In this document: piece by piece, positions 24,078 through 32,736 of the stretch | Layout of the letters: the number at the start of each line of letters is the position of its first letter | Position numbering within the stretch: position 1 is the first letter of the stretch | DNA from: Kocuria coralli | GTDB taxonomy: Bacteria > Actinomycetota > Actinomycetes > Actinomycetales > Micrococcaceae | Direction of reading: 5' to 3' | NCBI RefSeq assembly: GCF_008831305.1 | Contig: NZ_ML708630.1 | Coordinates: forward strand, 1 to 33,820 | DNA: 33,820 nucleotides | Program-made: the position numbers and the translations under genes | Notes under the pieces: generated by a model | The model's input: the letters and a program-made list of their open reading frames with translations, nothing else | Told to the model about the DNA's origin: nothing | Databases searched by the model: none

Positions 24078-25769
24078 CTAGGAGGTCCGGCGACGGCGGG
24101 CCCTGAGCCCCGCCACCAGCCTGCGCGTCCTGGGGGCCGCAGTGGAGACCGCGAGGTATCCGGACAGCGCTCCGACGGCTCCGGTGCCGCCCACGAGCAA
24201 GGGGATCCTGAGCCTGCTGAACCGCTCCGGGTCGGATGCCACCACGTGCGACATGCCGTTGATGGTGGCGGCGATGACCGCACCCGCGATCAGCTGGTGC
24301 CCGATCTTCTCCGTCTGCTTCAGCAGCGGCTGCAGCTCGTCGGTACGCAGGTGGACGTCGAACCCCCCGCGCTCCAGCACCGTCAGGACGCGTCGCACCA
24401 CCTCCGGGGCCTCGGCGCCCATCTGGAGGGCATCCTGGAGGATGTCCCGGACCCGCCCGATCAGGGCGTCGGGAGAGAGGCGCTTGAGCACGAAACGCTG
24501 GGCGTAGGGCTGCATGACCGAGACCAGGTCGAAGTCCGGGTCCAGGCTGGTGCCGATGGCCTCGGCCGTGAGCACCATACGCAGGAACAACGCCGACTGG
24601 CGGGGCAGGCGCAGGCCGTGCCGCCGCAAAGTGGAGACCAGGTCTGTCATCAGGGCGCCGATACGGACCTCCGAGAGCGGCCGGTTGGCGTATCGGCGCA
24701 GCATCCCCTCGATATCGCGTTCGAGCTTGCTCCGGTCCAGATCCTCGCGCGAGGTGTCGGTGAGGGCCAGCAGGCCGCCGGCGGCCCGGCGGGTGTTCCC
24801 CTGGACCACTCCCATCATCAGGGTGACCAGGCCGTCCCGGAACTCCTCGGAGAGCGTCCCGACCATGCCGAAGTCGATCATGGCGATGGAGCCGTCCCGC
24901 TGGACGAAGAGATTGCCGGGGTGCGGGTCGGCGTGGAAGAAACCGTCCTCGAAGATCATCTTGGACAGTGCGTCCGTGGCCGTCACCGCGACCTCGTGGC
25001 GGTTCAGGCCGGCGGCGTCGAGGCCCGCGAGATCGCTGATCTTGAACCCCGTCATGCGCTCCGTCGTCAGGACACGGGTGGAGGTGGCCTCCCAGAACAC
25101 CTCGGGAATGAGGATCGCCGGGTCCGCCGCGAAATTCTCGCGCATTCTCTCCGTGTTGCGGGCCTCGGTGAGGTAGTCCATCTCGTCGCGCATCGAGGAG
25201 GCGAACTCGTCCACCAGGCCCGTCAGGTCCTGGTACTGCACGCCGGGCCAGTACCGGGTCAGCAGCACCGCGAGCTCGCGCAGGATCTCGAGGTCGCGAT
25301 TGACCTCGTCCACGATGTCGGGGCGGCGGATCTTGACCACCACCTCGGTACCGCGGAAGGTCGCCAGGTGGGCCTGTCCGATGGATCCGGTGGCCATCGG
25401 CACCGGGTCGATGTGCTGGAGGATCTCCTCAGTGGCCGTCTCGGGCTGCTCGGCGAGCATCTCGCGCATGACCTCAGGCGGGATGGGCGGGGTGCTGTCC
25501 TGCAGCCCGGCCAGTGCCTCCGCATACGGCGGCGGCAGGAGATCCGGCCTGGTCGAGGCCAGCTGCCCCAGCTTCACGAAAGTGGGGCCGAGTTCCTCGA
25601 GCGCGAGGCGCAGGTGCACGGGCTGGGACTGGATCTTCTGCGGGTCGATCAGGCGCACCTTGGCCAGGTAGGACCGCCATCCGGGCTTGAGCCCGCCCAG
25701 GACGAACCCGAAGCCGTGCTTGGAGAGCACATCGAGGATCTGAAGGAGTCGTTCGCGCCTGGATATCAT
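24078..25769 (-). CDS. ABC1/UbiB-family atypical kinase
   Basis: A 563-residue membrane-associated protein. The family hallmark KxGQ motif is present in TFVKLGQLASTRPDLLP (63-79, Lys66-Gln69), followed by an Ala-rich nucleotide loop region, VVVKIRRPDI with the conserved Lys, the catalytic-type HADPHPGNLFV and the metal-binding DFGMVG. Two hydrophobic helices close the C-terminus (GAVIAATINGM and LLVGGTGAVGALSGYLAV), as usual. Relatives in ubiquinone-making bacteria support quinone synthesis; actinobacteria use menaquinone, so the role here is likely lipid or isoprenoid homeostasis, which remains unproven. It starts 32 bases after the HIRAN-like membrane gene and forms an operon with it. Confidence 0.92.
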   Translation of the reverse strand: MISRRERLLQILDVLSKHGFGFVLGGLKPGWRSYLAKVRLIDPQKIQSQPVHLRLALEELGPTFVKLGQLASTRPDLLPPPYAEALAGLQDSTPPIPPEVMREMLAEQPETATEEILQHIDPVPMATGSIGQAHLATFRGTEVVVKIRRPDIVDEVNRDLEILRELAVLLTRYWPGVQYQDLTGLVDEFASSMRDEMDYLTEARNTERMRENFAADPAILIPEVFWEATSTRVLTTERMTGFKISDLAGLDAAGLNRHEVAVTATDALSKMIFEDGFFHADPHPGNLFVQRDGSIAMIDFGMVGTLSEEFRDGLVTLMMGVVQGNTRRAAGGLLALTDTSREDLDRSKLERDIEGMLRRYANRPLSEVRIGALMTDLVSTLRRHGLRLPRQSALFLRMVLTAEAIGTSLDPDFDLVSVMQPYAQRFVLKRLSPDALIGRVRDILQDALQMGAEAPEVVRRVLTVLERGGFDVHLRTDELQPLLKQTEKIGHQLIAGAVIAATINGMSHVVASDPERFSRLRIPLLVGGTGAVGALSGYLAVSTAAPRTRRLVAGLRARRRRTS

Positions 25770-25801
25770 CCGTCGCCGTATATCGCCTCTCCGCGCAATC
25801 G

Positions 25802-27028
25802 TTAGGAACCGCTACCCGCAGAGGGTACACGGGAGGAGCCGCTCTCCTGGGGGACCGGCTTGCCCAAGGGGCCGAACAGGGACCGGAGGTAGATCGCCAT
25901 GCCACCGGTCGCGGCGGCCACGATCACCGCCAGCGCCGAGACGAGCGGTTCGCGTCCCAGGAAGAACAGGGCCAGGAGGATCAGGACCACGGTGACCGCG
26001 GCCAGCGCCCACAGGGTGATCCTGCTCCGCTGATTCCAGGAGCCTCCCTCCGAGGACGCTGCCGTCCCGCCCGCAGAGGACTTGCCACCGACACGGGTGG
26101 ACCCGCCCGGCCTGGACGCGAAGGCGCTCTGGCCGGCGCCGGAGGCCGCCATGCCCTTGCGCCACTTCTTCGCGTTCTTGCCGCGTTCGGCCTCCGTGGG
26201 CACGTAGGAGGAGGGGACCTCGTACTCATCGGCCTCGGGCAGGAGCTCATCCCCCTCACGGGGCAGTTCCTGGTACCAGGCGGGGTCGATCGAGTCCGGA
26301 CGCGCGGCCTGGACGGTCAGGGAGACCTCGTAGGCCGAGCCCCGGATGGTCGCCCACACCGCGGTCAGCAGCTCATGCTCGAAGGCATGCCGGATGACCG
26401 GGATGAACTGCTCCGAGAGCTGGGTGGAGAACCGGCCGACCACCTGACGCTCGTGCAGCACTTCCACGATCTCGGCGTGATCGCCGTGGTGGGTACGGAT
26501 CTGATTGACCTCGAGGGTCAGGAAGAGCCGCGCTTCGCCGGACTTGGGCAGGATCGAATGCAGATACGCGGCGTGGTCCTGTTCATCCAGGACTTTGATC
26601 GAGGGGCCCTGGGGAAGGACGGTCGAGCGCTGCGGGGGAGAGTTCACGGGAAACAGCAGGTCCGGCGGTGACAGCTGCACCCGGCCGGTCGCGTCCACCT
26701 CGGGGGTCCCGTCCTCGTCGACCAGCGTGGCCTTCAGGACGATCGGCGCGGTCGGGACGAGCCCGGAGGCCACCACACGGGTCACGGCCGGCCAGTACCG
26801 TGCCGCGTCCTCCTTGGCCAGATGACCGACCTGGTTCTCGCCCACGCGCACCGAGATGGTCCTGGGGTCGAAGGGGTTGTCCGGTTCCGGGATCAGCGAG
26901 GCGTCTCCCGTAAAGGTCTCGACCATCCCGTAGGGCAACGAACCGAAGACGCGGAGTATCTCGGCGTCGTAGAAGTTCTCGGTGACGATCTCCAGAGAAC
27001 CGCGATCATTCAGCGCGTAGTGGGTCAT
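25802..27028 (-). CDS. HIRAN-like domain membrane protein
   Basis: A 408-residue protein. Residues about 18-100 resemble a HIRAN-type beta-barrel: after VFGSLPYG comes LIPEPDNPFDPRTISVRVG (45-63) and NQVGHLAKEDAARYWP, the EPDNPxD...VGHL pattern of that domain, which in other proteins binds DNA ends or stalled forks. A second domain of similar strand order lies at 165-242 (ARLFLTLEVN, ERQVVGRFSTQLSEQFIPV). A basic, Gly/Ser-rich linker (282-333) leads to two membrane helices (about 337-358 and 361-382). A HIRAN-like module tethered to the membrane is unusual. It precedes the UbiB-like kinase by 32 bases and shares its direction. Domain assignment is by pattern and moderately sure; the membrane helices are clear. 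Confidence 0.75.
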   Translation of the reverse strand: MTHYALNDRGSLEIVTENFYDAEILRVFGSLPYGMVETFTGDASLIPEPDNPFDPRTISVRVGENQVGHLAKEDAARYWPAVTRVVASGLVPTAPIVLKATLVDEDGTPEVDATGRVQLSPPDLLFPVNSPPQRSTVLPQGPSIKVLDEQDHAAYLHSILPKSGEARLFLTLEVNQIRTHHGDHAEIVEVLHERQVVGRFSTQLSEQFIPVIRHAFEHELLTAVWATIRGSAYEVSLTVQAARPDSIDPAWYQELPREGDELLPEADEYEVPSSYVPTEAERGKNAKKWRKGMAASGAGQSAFASRPGGSTRVGGKSSAGGTAASSEGGSWNQRSRITLWALAAVTVVLILLALFFLGREPLVSALAVIVAAATGGMAIYLRSLFGPLGKPVPQESGSSRVPSAGSGS

Positions 27029-27192
27029 GGTCTCCCTTAGTCCTGAGAGATGGGGGGAAGCGTGGCGCTCCGGACTGCCACGTCACGTCTGAACCCGAGC
27101 ACATCGGGACCGTCATAGTCTTTCACGGATTGCCCACATTTTAGGGGATTGGCAGGCTGCCGCGAGGCCTGTTCCCGCCGGTCGGACCCCGG

Positions 27193-29922
27193 TCACGAGC
27201 GGGCGCATGCCTGGATGCGCACGAGCCGCCGCCGTTCGTCCAGCTGCTCGGCGAGCAGTCTGCGCAGAGCCCCCGGGGCGTCCCCATGGTGCTTCAGCCA
27301 GGCCTCCGTCGAGCGGACGACGGCGTCGCCCGCTCCCTCTGAGTCCGCTCCCTCTGAGTCCGCTTCCTCCGACTGTGCCGCGGACTCGCAGGCCCGGGGG
27401 TAGAGGCCGGTGACCACGCGGGTGGCCATGCCGATCGACCGGGTCGCCCACTGCCCGGCGAGCACGGCGAAGTACCGGTCCCGGTAGGGCTCGAGCAACG
27501 ACGGTTCCCCCAGCTGGAACCCCATGATGGTGGCGGTCAGCAGATCGTTCGACAGCTCCGCCCCCAGGATCTCCTCCCAGGCGGCCTCCTTGGCCTCCTG
27601 GGTAGGACGTGACGCCAGCGTCCGGGCGCGCCCGATCTGCGCCTCACGGGAGGCGTCTCGCTGGGACTCCAGGGCGATCCACGAATCCCCGGCGTGTCCG
27701 GAGGCCACCAGCCCGGTCAGCAGCCGCCAGCGGAGGGCGGGGCCCAGGCGCAGACCGGGGAGGGCCTCGGTGCCGCGCAGAAGGGCCTCCGCCCACTGCG
27801 CATACGTGCCGTCACGGGCCAGCAGGTGCCCGAAGGTGCGGGCCAGGGCGGTCTGCTCGTCCGAACCGGGGGCGGCGGCACGCAGTCGTGTGACCACGAA
27901 GTCGGTGAGCTGCCGGCGGCGCTCCGGGCGGTGGCGCTGCGGCAGGTAGTGCTCCAGCGCCTCGAGCGCCCGTTCCAGGGCGGTCTCGAAGATCACGGAC
28001 TCCGTCTCCCGCCCGATGTGGTGGATCACCGCGCCGATGTAGTCGTCCGGATCCAGCCGGGCGTCGCGGACCATGGACCACAGGTGGCTCCACGCCACGG
28101 CTCGGGCCATCGGCTGCGGCAGATCGCCGAGGTGCTCCAGCAGCCCGGCGGCACCGTCCGGGTCCAGGCGGTACTGGGCGTAGTCGAGGTCGTCGTCGTT
28201 GACCAGGACCAGACCAGCGCTCCCGACCAGGCCGGGGAGGTCGATGGCACGGCCGGGCTCATGGCCGGCCGGGATGTCGACGCCGATCCGGCGGGAACGC
28301 TCCAGGTCCCCTCGACGGGAGGCGGGACTATGGGACGCGGAATCGTGGGACGCGGAATCGTGGGATGCGGGGGAGTACAGGCCCACCGCCAGGTGGTGCG
28401 CCCGCGCCGAGGAGGGGTCCTGGGCAGTGCCCTGAGGGATCAGCGCGGCTCGTGTGATGGGCGAGGCGATGCCCGTCGCCTCGCGCTCGATCACCACGTC
28501 GATCTCCGTGGCGTTGGTGGTGCTCAGCCAGTCCCGGGCCCACGCCCGGGTGTCCCGGGCAGAGGATTCCTCCAGCACGGCCAGGAAGTCCGCCAGCTCC
28601 GCCGAACCCCATGCGTGGCGGCGGAAGTAGAGACGGCAGGCCTCCACGAAGGCCTCGATCCCCACGAAGGCGACCAGCTGCTTGAGCGCGGCTGCGCCCT
28701 TGGCATAGGTGATGCCGTCGAAGTTCTGCTTGGCCGCCGCGACGTCGGGGACATCCGCCACGATCGGGTGCGTCGTGCTCAGGGCGTCCTGCCGGTAGGC
28801 CCATGCCTTGCGCCGGACGGCGAATCCGGCCCACGCACTCCTGAACTCCGTGGCCTCCGCCGAGGCGTAGGCGCCCATGAACTCCGCGAAGGACTCCTTG
28901 AGCCACAGGTCCTCCCACCACCGGATGGTGACCAGGTCCCCGAAGTACATGTGCGCCATCTCGTGCAGCACGGTGTTGGCCCGGCCCGCGCGTTGCTGGG
29001 CGGTGGGACCGTCCGGGAAGAGGTAGTCCTCCGTCAGGGTCACCAGCCCGGGGTTCTCCATCGCCCCCAGGTTGTACTCGGGCACGAAAGCCTGCCCGTA
29101 GGAGCCGAAGGGCAGCTCGAGGTCGAACAGGTCCGTGTAGAAGTCCAGGCCGGCGCGGGTGAGGTCGAACAACTCCTCCGCCGGCAGGTGCCGGGCCATG
29201 GAGGCGCGGCACCACAGCGTCAGCGGCAGCGTCTGGTTCCGGCCCTTGGTGCTGCTGGTCCAGACGCTGTCCACCCGGTGGTACGGGCCCGCCAGCACGG
29301 CCGTGAGGTAGCTGGGGATCGGAGTGGTGGCGGTGAACCGGTGCAGGAGGCCCTGCCCGTCCTCGGGGACGCGGGGCGCAGCGGCCCCGGCCGCTGCGCT
29401 CTCGCCCGCCGGGGCCGGGAGCGCGTTGGAGGCGACCGACCATCCCCGCGGTGCGGTGATGGTGAACGTCCACGGGCAACGCAGGTCCGGCTGATCGAAG
29501 CACGGCACCACACGACGGGCATCCGTGGGCTCGTACTGGGTGTACAGGTACGTGGCGCCGTCCTCCGGGTCGGTATAACGGTGCAGGCCCTCACCGGAGC
29601 GGGAGTAGTACCCGCTGCCCTCGACCACCACCGTGTTGCGCTCCCGGAGCCCGGTGAGCTCGATCCTCCCGGGGCTCACGGCTTTCGCGAGCGCCTCCTC
29701 GCTCACGGCGGTGCCGTTGATCTCCAAACGATGGACGTCGCCGATGAAATCGAGGAAGGAGGAGGCTGCCGCGCAGGTGAAGTCCCAGCGGATACGGACC
29801 GGGAAGGTGGCGATCGCCGGATCGGGAGCCCCCGTCAGGTCGAGCTCCACCTCGGCTCCCTGCAGGGTCAGGGACCGGGAGCGAGCAGCGGCGTCCGCAC
29901 GGGTGAGATCGTAGTGAGACAC
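27193..29922 (-). CDS. pepN: Aminopeptidase N (M1 family zinc metallopeptidase)
   Basis: A cytoplasmic peptidase that removes N-terminal residues. From GTG 29922 it has 909 residues and opens with SHYDLTRADAAAR, the usual start of actinobacterial PepN; the frame runs on to a GTG at 29994, but those 24 extra residues are Arg/Pro-rich and unlike the family. In the 909-residue count the exopeptidase signature GAMEN is at 286-290 and the zinc site HEMAH at 320-324 with the third ligand Glu343 in LWLKESFAEF. The C-terminal ERAP-like helical domain is complete. Two short in-frame tandem repeats (27331-27375 and 28331-28370) encode Ser/Asp/Ala-rich loops that are not part of the conserved fold. Confidence 0.95.
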   Translation of the reverse strand: MSHYDLTRADAAARSRSLTLQGAEVELDLTGAPDPAIATFPVRIRWDFTCAAASSFLDFIGDVHRLEINGTAVSEEALAKAVSPGRIELTGLRERNTVVVEGSGYYSRSGEGLHRYTDPEDGATYLYTQYEPTDARRVVPCFDQPDLRCPWTFTITAPRGWSVASNALPAPAGESAAAGAAAPRVPEDGQGLLHRFTATTPIPSYLTAVLAGPYHRVDSVWTSSTKGRNQTLPLTLWCRASMARHLPAEELFDLTRAGLDFYTDLFDLELPFGSYGQAFVPEYNLGAMENPGLVTLTEDYLFPDGPTAQQRAGRANTVLHEMAHMYFGDLVTIRWWEDLWLKESFAEFMGAYASAEATEFRSAWAGFAVRRKAWAYRQDALSTTHPIVADVPDVAAAKQNFDGITYAKGAAALKQLVAFVGIEAFVEACRLYFRRHAWGSAELADFLAVLEESSARDTRAWARDWLSTTNATEIDVVIEREATGIASPITRAALIPQGTAQDPSSARAHHLAVGLYSPASHDSASHDSASHSPASRRGDLERSRRIGVDIPAGHEPGRAIDLPGLVGSAGLVLVNDDDLDYAQYRLDPDGAAGLLEHLGDLPQPMARAVAWSHLWSMVRDARLDPDDYIGAVIHHIGRETESVIFETALERALEALEHYLPQRHRPERRRQLTDFVVTRLRAAAPGSDEQTALARTFGHLLARDGTYAQWAEALLRGTEALPGLRLGPALRWRLLTGLVASGHAGDSWIALESQRDASREAQIGRARTLASRPTQEAKEAAWEEILGAELSNDLLTATIMGFQLGEPSLLEPYRDRYFAVLAGQWATRSIGMATRVVTGLYPRACESAAQSEEADSEGADSEGAGDAVVRSTEAWLKHHGDAPGALRRLLAEQLDERRRLVRIQACARS
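27331..27375 (-). repeat. 15-bp tandem repeat in pepN, about 2.7 copies
   Basis: cgctccctctgagtc occurs at 27331-27345 and 27346-27360 exactly, with a degenerate third copy to 27375. In frame it encodes a repeated Asp-Ser-Glu-Gly-Ala unit near the C-terminus. Confidence 0.85.
28331..28370 (-). repeat. 15-bp tandem repeat in pepN, about 2.7 copies
   Basis: tgggacgcggaatcg occurs at 28331-28345 and 28346-28360 exactly, with a partial third copy. In frame it encodes repeated His-Asp-Ser-Ala-Ser units in a surface loop of the protein. Confidence 0.85.
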
Positions 29923-30196
29923 CGTCCCAGTGTAGGAACCCGATCCGGTTCGCGGCGATCGCCGGCCCGGCGCGCGGCGCGAACGCGGTAACACCCGTGA
30001 ACAGAATCCGCGGAGCCTTAGGATCTCAGCAGGATCTTCCGTGTGCGCCCCATCACGAAATGGTCCCGCAACACATCTGCGCCAGGCTTATGCGCGGTCA
30101 TCCGCAAGACCAGCCGAGCGAACCGCACAGTTCGCGTGACCGGGGCTTTCGGGCTCGCGCCCGGGACCGACAATCGAAGGGAAGTGATCCACCAGC

Positions 30197-31807
30197 ATGA
30201 CGGATCTGTTCGCCTCCTACGCCCACGACATGGCCGGGTCGGGAGCGTACGACGAGATGTTCACCGACCAGCACAACGTTCGTTCGGCTTTCCATCGCGT
30301 CTCGGACGTGCTCAGTTCGCTGGACCTGAGCGACGTCACCTCCCGCGACGAGTCCATGGCCCGCTCCTTCCTGGACCGCGGGGTCACCTTCGACTTCGCC
30401 GGCGAGGAGCGCCCGTTCCCCCTCGACATCGTTCCCCGTGTGCTCACGATGGGCGAATGGGAGGTGATCGAACGCGGTGTGAAACAGCGGGTCAGGGCCC
30501 TGGAACTGTTCCTGGACGACGTCTACGGCGAGCAGAAGATGATCGACGACGGCATCGTGCCCCGCTCCCTGATCACCTCGTCGGCCCATTTCCACCGCAC
30601 CGTCTGGGGCTTCAAGCCCGTGGGCGGGGTGCGGATCCACGTGGCGGGCATCGACGTCGTCCGCGACAATGACGGCGTCTTCCGGGTGCTCGAGGACAAC
30701 GTCCGGGTGCCCTCCGGGGTCTCCTACGTGCTCGAGAACCGGCGGGCCATGATGAAGGGCCTGCCGGAGGCCTTCATGTCCACGCCGATCATGCCCGTGG
30801 ACTCCTACCCCCGCCACCTGCTGCACGCCCTCAAGGCGACGGCCCCCGAGCCGGGCGAGGACGCCGTCGTCGTGGTCCTGACGCCGGGTGTCTTCAACTC
30901 CGCCTATTTCGAGCACACCCTGCTGGCGGGGCTGATGGGCGTGGAGCTGGTGGAGGGGCGCGACCTCGTGGTGCGCGGTGACCGCGTGTACATGCGCACC
31001 ACCGAAGGCGAACAGCGCGTGGACGTGATCTACAAGCGCATCGACGACGACTTCACGGACCCGCTGCAGCTGCTGCCGGATTCCGTGCTGGGCTGCCCGG
31101 GGCTGGTGAACGCCGCCCGGGCGGGCAACGTGACCATCGCCAATGCCATCGGCAACGGCGTGGCCGACGACAAGCTGGTCTACTCCTACGTTCCCGAGCT
31201 GATCCGCTATTACCTGGACGAGGAACCCATCCTGCCCAACGTGGATACCTACCGTCTGGAAGAGGACGAGGCCCGCGAGTACGTCCTCGCCCACCTGGAG
31301 GAGCTGGTGGTCAAGCCCGTGGACGGCTCGGGCGGCAAGGGCATCGTGATCGGCCCGCATGCCACGCCCGAGGAGCTGGAGGAGCTGCGGGCCAAGGTCC
31401 TGGCCGACCCGCGCGGCTGGATCGCCCAGCCGGTGCTGCAGCTGTCCACCGTCCCCACCTTCGACGGCGAGGGGTTCAGCCCTCGGCACGTTGACCTGCG
31501 CCCGTTCTGCGTGAACTCGGGTGAGGACATGTTCGTCCTGCCCGGCGGGCTCACCAGGGTGGCCATGACCAAGGGGTCGCTGATCGTGAACTCCTCGCAG
31601 GGCGGCGGGTCCAAGGACACCTGGGTGGTCGGCAACCGGTACGCCCCGGTGCACCGCAATCCCGAAGCCGAGGAGAAGGTGGCCTCCATGGCCTCCTTCC
31701 CGGTCTCCGGGCACTGGGCCGACGACGCCGACCTGGCCGACCAGATGCAACAGCAACAACAGCAGGCCAGCCGAGGCCGGGCCGGAGAGGAGCAGGGCGC
31801 ATGCTGA
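30197..31807 (+). CDS. Circularly permuted type 2 ATP-grasp protein
   Basis: A 536-residue member of the CP_ATPgrasp_2 family (formerly DUF404/DUF407). The conserved N-terminal block includes FPLDIVPRVLTMGEWEVIE and the GIDVVRDNDGVFRVLEDN region, and PSGVSYVLENR follows; the permuted ATP-binding part appears near residue 370 as LVVKPVDGSGGKGIVIG and further on as WIAQPVLQLS and HVDLRPF. Such enzymes are predicted to ligate an amine to a carboxylate with ATP, possibly making a peptide tag, but no substrate is known to me. ATG 30197 follows gaaggga. The last seven bases (ATGCTGA, 31801-31807) also contain the start of the next gene, so the two are coupled. Confidence 0.93.
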   Translation: MTDLFASYAHDMAGSGAYDEMFTDQHNVRSAFHRVSDVLSSLDLSDVTSRDESMARSFLDRGVTFDFAGEERPFPLDIVPRVLTMGEWEVIERGVKQRVRALELFLDDVYGEQKMIDDGIVPRSLITSSAHFHRTVWGFKPVGGVRIHVAGIDVVRDNDGVFRVLEDNVRVPSGVSYVLENRRAMMKGLPEAFMSTPIMPVDSYPRHLLHALKATAPEPGEDAVVVVLTPGVFNSAYFEHTLLAGLMGVELVEGRDLVVRGDRVYMRTTEGEQRVDVIYKRIDDDFTDPLQLLPDSVLGCPGLVNAARAGNVTIANAIGNGVADDKLVYSYVPELIRYYLDEEPILPNVDTYRLEEDEAREYVLAHLEELVVKPVDGSGGKGIVIGPHATPEELEELRAKVLADPRGWIAQPVLQLSTVPTFDGEGFSPRHVDLRPFCVNSGEDMFVLPGGLTRVAMTKGSLIVNSSQGGGSKDTWVVGNRYAPVHRNPEAEEKVASMASFPVSGHWADDADLADQMQQQQQQASRGRAGEEQGAC

Positions 31808-32736
31808 GCCGCATTGCAGAATCGTTGTTCTGGATCGGGCGCTACATGGAACGCGCCGACGGGGTCTCCAGGATCCTGGACGTCCATCTCGAGCGCATCA
31901 CCCAGCTGCCGGAGGCGGAGCAGTCGCAGGAGCTGCGCCGCATCATGGACGTGATGGGAGCACCCTCGACCGACGAGAACCCCGATGTGGGCGTGCTCAT
32001 CCACGAACTCGCGTGGAACCGCCAGTCCAAGACCTCGATTGCGGGCTCCGTCAACGCCGCCCGTGAGAACGCGCGCCGGGCCCGGGAGATCGTCTCCTCC
32101 AAGATGTGGGAGGCCGTGAACTCGACCTACTACGGCCTCAACCAGCACCGGCACGATGTGGTGGGCACCTTCCGCATGTGCCAGTGGGCCGCGGAGCGCA
32201 TCTCCACCATCCGGGGCCAGGCGGAGATGACGATGTCCCACGACCAGTCCTGGCAGTTCCTGACCCTGGGGGTCACCCTGGAGCGGGCGGATATGACGGC
32301 CCGTCTCCTGTGGACCCGCACCTCTGGGCTGTCGCCGTCGGCGGAGACCTCCTGGGTGGACATCCTGCACTGCGCCGGCGCCTACGAGGCGTTCCTGCGC
32401 ACCAGGAACGGGTCCTTCAACGACGAGTCCGCCGTGCGCTTCCTGCTGCTGGACCGCCTGTTCCCGCGCTCGATCATCTACTCGCTGACCCACGCCGAGC
32501 GCATCCTCGAGGCGCTGGACCCCGGCTCCCGGCGGATGGGCTTCACCAATGACGCCCGCCGGATCATCGGCCGGGCCCGGGCCGAACTGGAGTTCCTGAA
32601 CTCGGAGAACATCACCCGCGAGCTGCCGAAGCATCTCAACGAGGTGCAGGCCGCCGTGGCCAGCACCGCCGAGTTCGTGACCGACAAGTACTTCACGCAC
32701 GAGCAGGAATCGTCTTGGTTTGGAGGGGTACTGTGA
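31801..32736 (+). CDS. Alpha-E domain protein
   Basis: A 311-residue, almost wholly helical protein of the alpha-E family (formerly DUF403). It begins with the typical MLSRIAESLFWIGRYMERA and shows the conserved NxxxARExARRAR helix, read here as NAARENARRAREI, plus a LLLDRLFPRSI segment later. The family is nearly always encoded between the circularly permuted ATP-grasp and transglutaminase-like genes and is thought to form a complex with them, but no activity is assigned. It overlaps the upstream gene by seven bases and the downstream gene by four, so all three are translated together. Confidence 0.92.
   Translation: MLSRIAESLFWIGRYMERADGVSRILDVHLERITQLPEAEQSQELRRIMDVMGAPSTDENPDVGVLIHELAWNRQSKTSIAGSVNAARENARRAREIVSSKMWEAVNSTYYGLNQHRHDVVGTFRMCQWAAERISTIRGQAEMTMSHDQSWQFLTLGVTLERADMTARLLWTRTSGLSPSAETSWVDILHCAGAYEAFLRTRNGSFNDESAVRFLLLDRLFPRSIIYSLTHAERILEALDPGSRRMGFTNDARRIIGRARAELEFLNSENITRELPKHLNEVQAAVASTAEFVTDKYFTHEQESSWFGGVL

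Noticed and set aside
24246-25805. 519-codon open frame on the + strand opposite the UbiB-like gene
   Set aside because: Antisense shadow; the KxGQ and HADPHPGN motifs on the other strand decide the coding strand.
27694-29991. 765-codon open frame on the + strand opposite aminopeptidase N
   Set aside because: It lies wholly opposite the pepN gene, whose GAMEN and HEMAH motifs are unmistakable. Long antisense frames are expected in GC-rich DNA, and the translation is Gly/Arg/Val-rich without a known fold.
30098-31759. 553-codon open frame on the - strand opposite the ATP-grasp gene
   Set aside because: Antisense shadow of a well-supported gene; His/Gly/Val-rich product with no motif.
31249-32700. 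483-codon open frame on the - strand opposite the alpha-E gene
   Set aside because: It spans two well-supported overlapping genes on the other strand and has no recognisable domain.
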